Below are positions 62,594 through 64,000 of a DNA stretch of 64,000 bases, one piece after another. The stretch is from the NCBI RefSeq assembly GCF_035998675.1, contig NZ_DASYHI010000015.1, positions 411,051-475,050 of the forward strand, read 5' to 3'. The notes under the pieces were generated by a model. The model was not told where the DNA came from. It ran no database searches and saw nothing but the letters and a program-made list of their open reading frames with translations. The stretch's first letter is position 1; every line of letters starts with the position of its first letter. A program made the translations under genes and the position numbers. The DNA comes from Telluribacter sp035998675 (lineage in GTDB: Bacteria > Bacteroidota > Bacteroidia > Cytophagales > Spirosomataceae).

Positions 62594-62950
62594 TTACTTT
62601 TCGCTGCGGCTATCTTTTACTACCAGATATACCTCATTGTCAAGTTCGAGATAGCCGTAATCATACACGAAGTGGTAGATGTTCCCTTTTTGTGTAGGGC
62701 GTATACTGGTAATAAATCCAAAATCAAACCCTTTGGCCAGAAGGGTACTTTTGGAGGTTTTGGCTTTGTCATCCTGACAAATTTCTTCCAGTATCCGGCG
62801 GTTCCGGCGCAATTGGTTATTGATATTCCGCACCACATTATAGGCGTCTGAATTAAGCCGGTTATTATAGCTATTACGACACATATCAGAGCAAAACTTC
62901 TTGTCGGCTCGTCCCGCAATGGGTGCTTCACATTCCAGGCAATTCTTCAT
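62594..62950 (-). CDS. Zinc-ribbon protein, DUF2116-like
   Basis: A 118-residue protein with a Cys4 zinc ribbon at the N-terminus: CLEC (4-7) and CSDMC (20-24). NSYNNRLN follows, then a helical stretch NNQLRRNRRILEEICQDD and a beta-rich end (GNIYHFVYDYGYLELDNEVYL split at Y...). Proteins of this shape are common and uncharacterised in Bacteroidota. Expressed from a well-formed promoter (separate entry). Divergent from ssb and convergent with the oxidoreductase gene. Confidence 0.75.
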   Translation of the reverse strand: MKNCLECEAPIAGRADKKFCSDMCRNSYNNRLNSDAYNVVRNINNQLRRNRRILEEICQDDKAKTSKSTLLAKGFDFGFITSIRPTQKGNIYHFVYDYGYLELDNEVYLVVKDSRSEK

Positions 62951-62981
62951 TACTTATCTATTCATGTGGTTGTATGTCAAG

Positions 62982-63011
62982 CAAATATACAAACAATTTC
63001 CCATTTGCAAA
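62982..63011 (-). promoter_or_regulatory. Bacteroidota-type promoter for the zinc-ribbon gene
   Basis: On the minus strand TTTG (63008-63011), an 18-base spacer and TATATTTG (62982-62989): a full match to TTTG-N18-TAnnTTTG, about 32 bases before the ATG. Confidence 0.7.
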
Positions 63012-63145
63012 CGACTACAAATATTTTTATCCGACTATAAATAATTACGAACCGAATCAGTTACTTTCTATCTGCCACCTTTGTAGTGTTGAAACACAAC
63101 CACCTGATTAACAAGTAACATTTCAAACTTTAATCTGAATATACT

Positions 63146-63472
63146 ATGAACGCAGTAAAATTGATCGGTAACGTAGGAAGAGAAATTACGGTAAAAGAAT
63201 TTGAAGGTGGCAAACTCGCTACCTTCAGTCTGGCCACAAACGAGACGTACCTAAACCGGAACAAGGAAGAAGTCACAAGTACCTCCTGGCACAATATAGT
63301 GGCCTGGGGAAAGCTGGCTCAATCGTGTGAGGAGTTGTTAAGCAAAGGAAAACTCGTGGCTATTGAGGGACGGCTGAACTACCGTCAGTACCAGAATAAA
63401 GAAGACCAGACTGTGAAGGTAATGGAGATTGTAGCAGTTAAAATTGAAGAGGTAGTGAAGAAAAGTGAGTAG
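63146..63472 (+). CDS. ssb: Short single-stranded DNA-binding protein
   Basis: A 108-residue SSB made of one OB fold: NAVKLIGNVGREITVKEF, TFSLATNETY, TSWHNIVAWGKLAQ and GKLVAIEGRLNYRQYQ are the usual strands and the ssDNA-contacting aromatic residues. The acidic tail and C-terminal DDDIPF-type tip that recruit replication and repair proteins are missing; it ends EEVVKKSE right after the fold. A natural stop and a good terminator follow, so this is a short SSB, not a truncation. It is probably a second SSB with a specialised job. Confidence 0.9.
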   Translation: MNAVKLIGNVGREITVKEFEGGKLATFSLATNETYLNRNKEEVTSTSWHNIVAWGKLAQSCEELLSKGKLVAIEGRLNYRQYQNKEDQTVKVMEIVAVKIEEVVKKSE

Positions 63473-63492
63473 TGCGCCACCGCCCCAATGAA

Positions 63493-63525
63493 AAAAAAGG
63501 TCCGGTTGTTAGCCGGACCTTTTTT
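63493..63525 (+). terminator. Terminator of ssb
   Basis: A 13-bp perfect stem (A6-GGTCCGG with CCGGACC-T6) around a 7-base loop; the T run is part of the stem. Confidence 0.88.
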
Positions 63526-63638
63526 GCTTAGGCTAAGAAGTATTGTACTCGTTACTAAAATGATGGCTGTTTGTTCTTGTCCGTTTAGCCCCAAGTTGTG
63601 AAGAGCTGGCATAAAGTTCTAGCGCCTTAAAACCATCA

Positions 63639-63664
63639 AAGCCCCGCTTATTGGGCGGGGCTTA
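63639..63664 (-). terminator. Probable terminator of the rRNA operon
   Basis: A GC-rich hairpin (AAGCCC..GC with GC..GGGCTT) just beyond the 5S gene in its reading direction, followed on the minus strand by TTTGATGGTTTT. Coordinates are approximate. Confidence 0.6.
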
Positions 63665-63673
63665 GGGTGAAGA

Positions 63674-63781
63674 GGTGGCGGCTACCTACTTTACCGGCTG
63701 TTAACCAGTATCATCGGCGGTGCGGGGCTTAACTTCTCTGTTCGGGATGGGAAGAGGTGATCACCCGCCCCATAGCCACCA
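63674..63781 (-). rRNA. 5S ribosomal RNA
   Basis: The minus strand starts TGGTGGCTATGGGG, continues with CACCTCTTCCCATCCCGAAC and AGAAGTTAAGCCCC, the hallmarks of 5S rRNA, and ends with GCCGCCACC that pairs with the start. Ends are estimated from the terminal stem. Confidence 0.93.
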
Positions 63782-63890
63782 TCAGGCTGGGGGGTAGCAG
63801 CGCGTCTGGGCCGGTTTTATCCGGCATCGCAGCACAGCGTCGCTCCTGTTGATTTCATTTAACACGTGGAAGAGAAAAGAGAAGAATTTT

Positions 63891-64000
63891 TTTAAGCAAG
63901 CTCTTGGGTGATTAGTACCACTCAGCTGAGCGCCTTTCAGCGTGTACACCTGTGGCCTATCGACGTTGTCGTCTACAACGACCCTTATGGGGAAGACTCA
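63891..64000 (-). rRNA. 23S ribosomal RNA, 3' end (partial)
   Basis: The minus strand reads TCGATAGGCCACAGGTGTAC, then GTGGTACTAATCACCCAAGAG, the conserved last bases of 23S rRNA. The gene continues past the right edge. The 3' end is placed by analogy with E. coli and may be off by several bases. A spacer of about 110 bases separates it from 5S. Confidence 0.9.

Overview
The window comes from a Bacteroidota chromosome, most likely order Cytophagales and close to the Spirosomaceae/Cytophagaceae. The evidence is a type IX secretion C-terminal sorting domain, two one-protein hybrid two-component regulators ending in AraC helix-turn-helix domains, a GH92 glycosidase, a capsule-assembly Wzi protein, and promoters of the TTG-N18..20-TAnnTTTG type used by the Bacteroidota primary sigma factor. 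Shine-Dalgarno sequences are rare. Native DNA is about half G+C and unusually rich in the hexamer family RGTACY.

Layout. 1-0.6 kb: start of a DUF1800 protein, running off the left edge. 0.8-4.5 kb: an M28 peptidase, then an Anbu-type gene set (alpha-E protein, Anbu proteasome-like hydrolase, transglutaminase). 4.6-9.9 kb: housekeeping genes glmM, cysteine desulfurase, FMN reductase, hemH and a secreted protein. 10.0-19.9 kb: a rearranged block bounded by a broken 3' piece of nuoH at 10.85 kb and the intact nuoH at 19.9 kb. It carries a 7TM-DISM hybrid kinase and a 1.8-kilo-residue T9SS surface protein with a recent internal duplication. 21-27.6 kb: a TreS-maltokinase fusion, a GH5-like glycosidase and a Wzi protein. 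28.2-33.2 kb: asnS, rpoN, a membrane protein, an enoyl-CoA hydratase and tRNA-Arg(ACG).

33.5-43.0 kb, directly beyond tRNA-Arg, looks acquired. It holds a 5'-truncated S41 peptidase, a decayed serine recombinase, and a glycan-use set (hybrid two-component sensor, GH92 alpha-mannosidase-type enzyme, Tat-exported Gfo/Idh/MocA oxidoreductase). It lacks the RGTACY enrichment of its surroundings.

43.2-56.7 kb: an FKBP lipoprotein, an OPT transporter, an alcohol dehydrogenase with a small partner protein, a tail-fibre/S74 surface protein, a cytochrome c fused to a sugar-dehydrogenase-like propeller, a CehA/McbA metallohydrolase and a NuiA-like protein. 56.7-60.8 kb: a minus-strand stress locus in transcription order: response regulator, histidine kinase, an 88-bp array of eight 11-bp direct repeats, universal stress protein, lipocalin-like protein, DUF1275 membrane protein. 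The array is placed and spaced like binding sites for the OmpR-family regulator encoded just upstream. 60.9-64 kb: a phytoene-dehydrogenase-like oxidoreductase, a zinc-ribbon protein, a short SSB, and the 3' end of an rRNA operon (5S and partial 23S, minus strand).

No CRISPR array or intact insertion sequence was seen. The observations most worth following are the 11-bp repeat array, the duplicated nuoH end, the RGTACY signature and its loss in the islands, the Anbu locus without its ATP-grasp gene, and the TreS-maltokinase whose kinase catalytic Asp reads as Asn.
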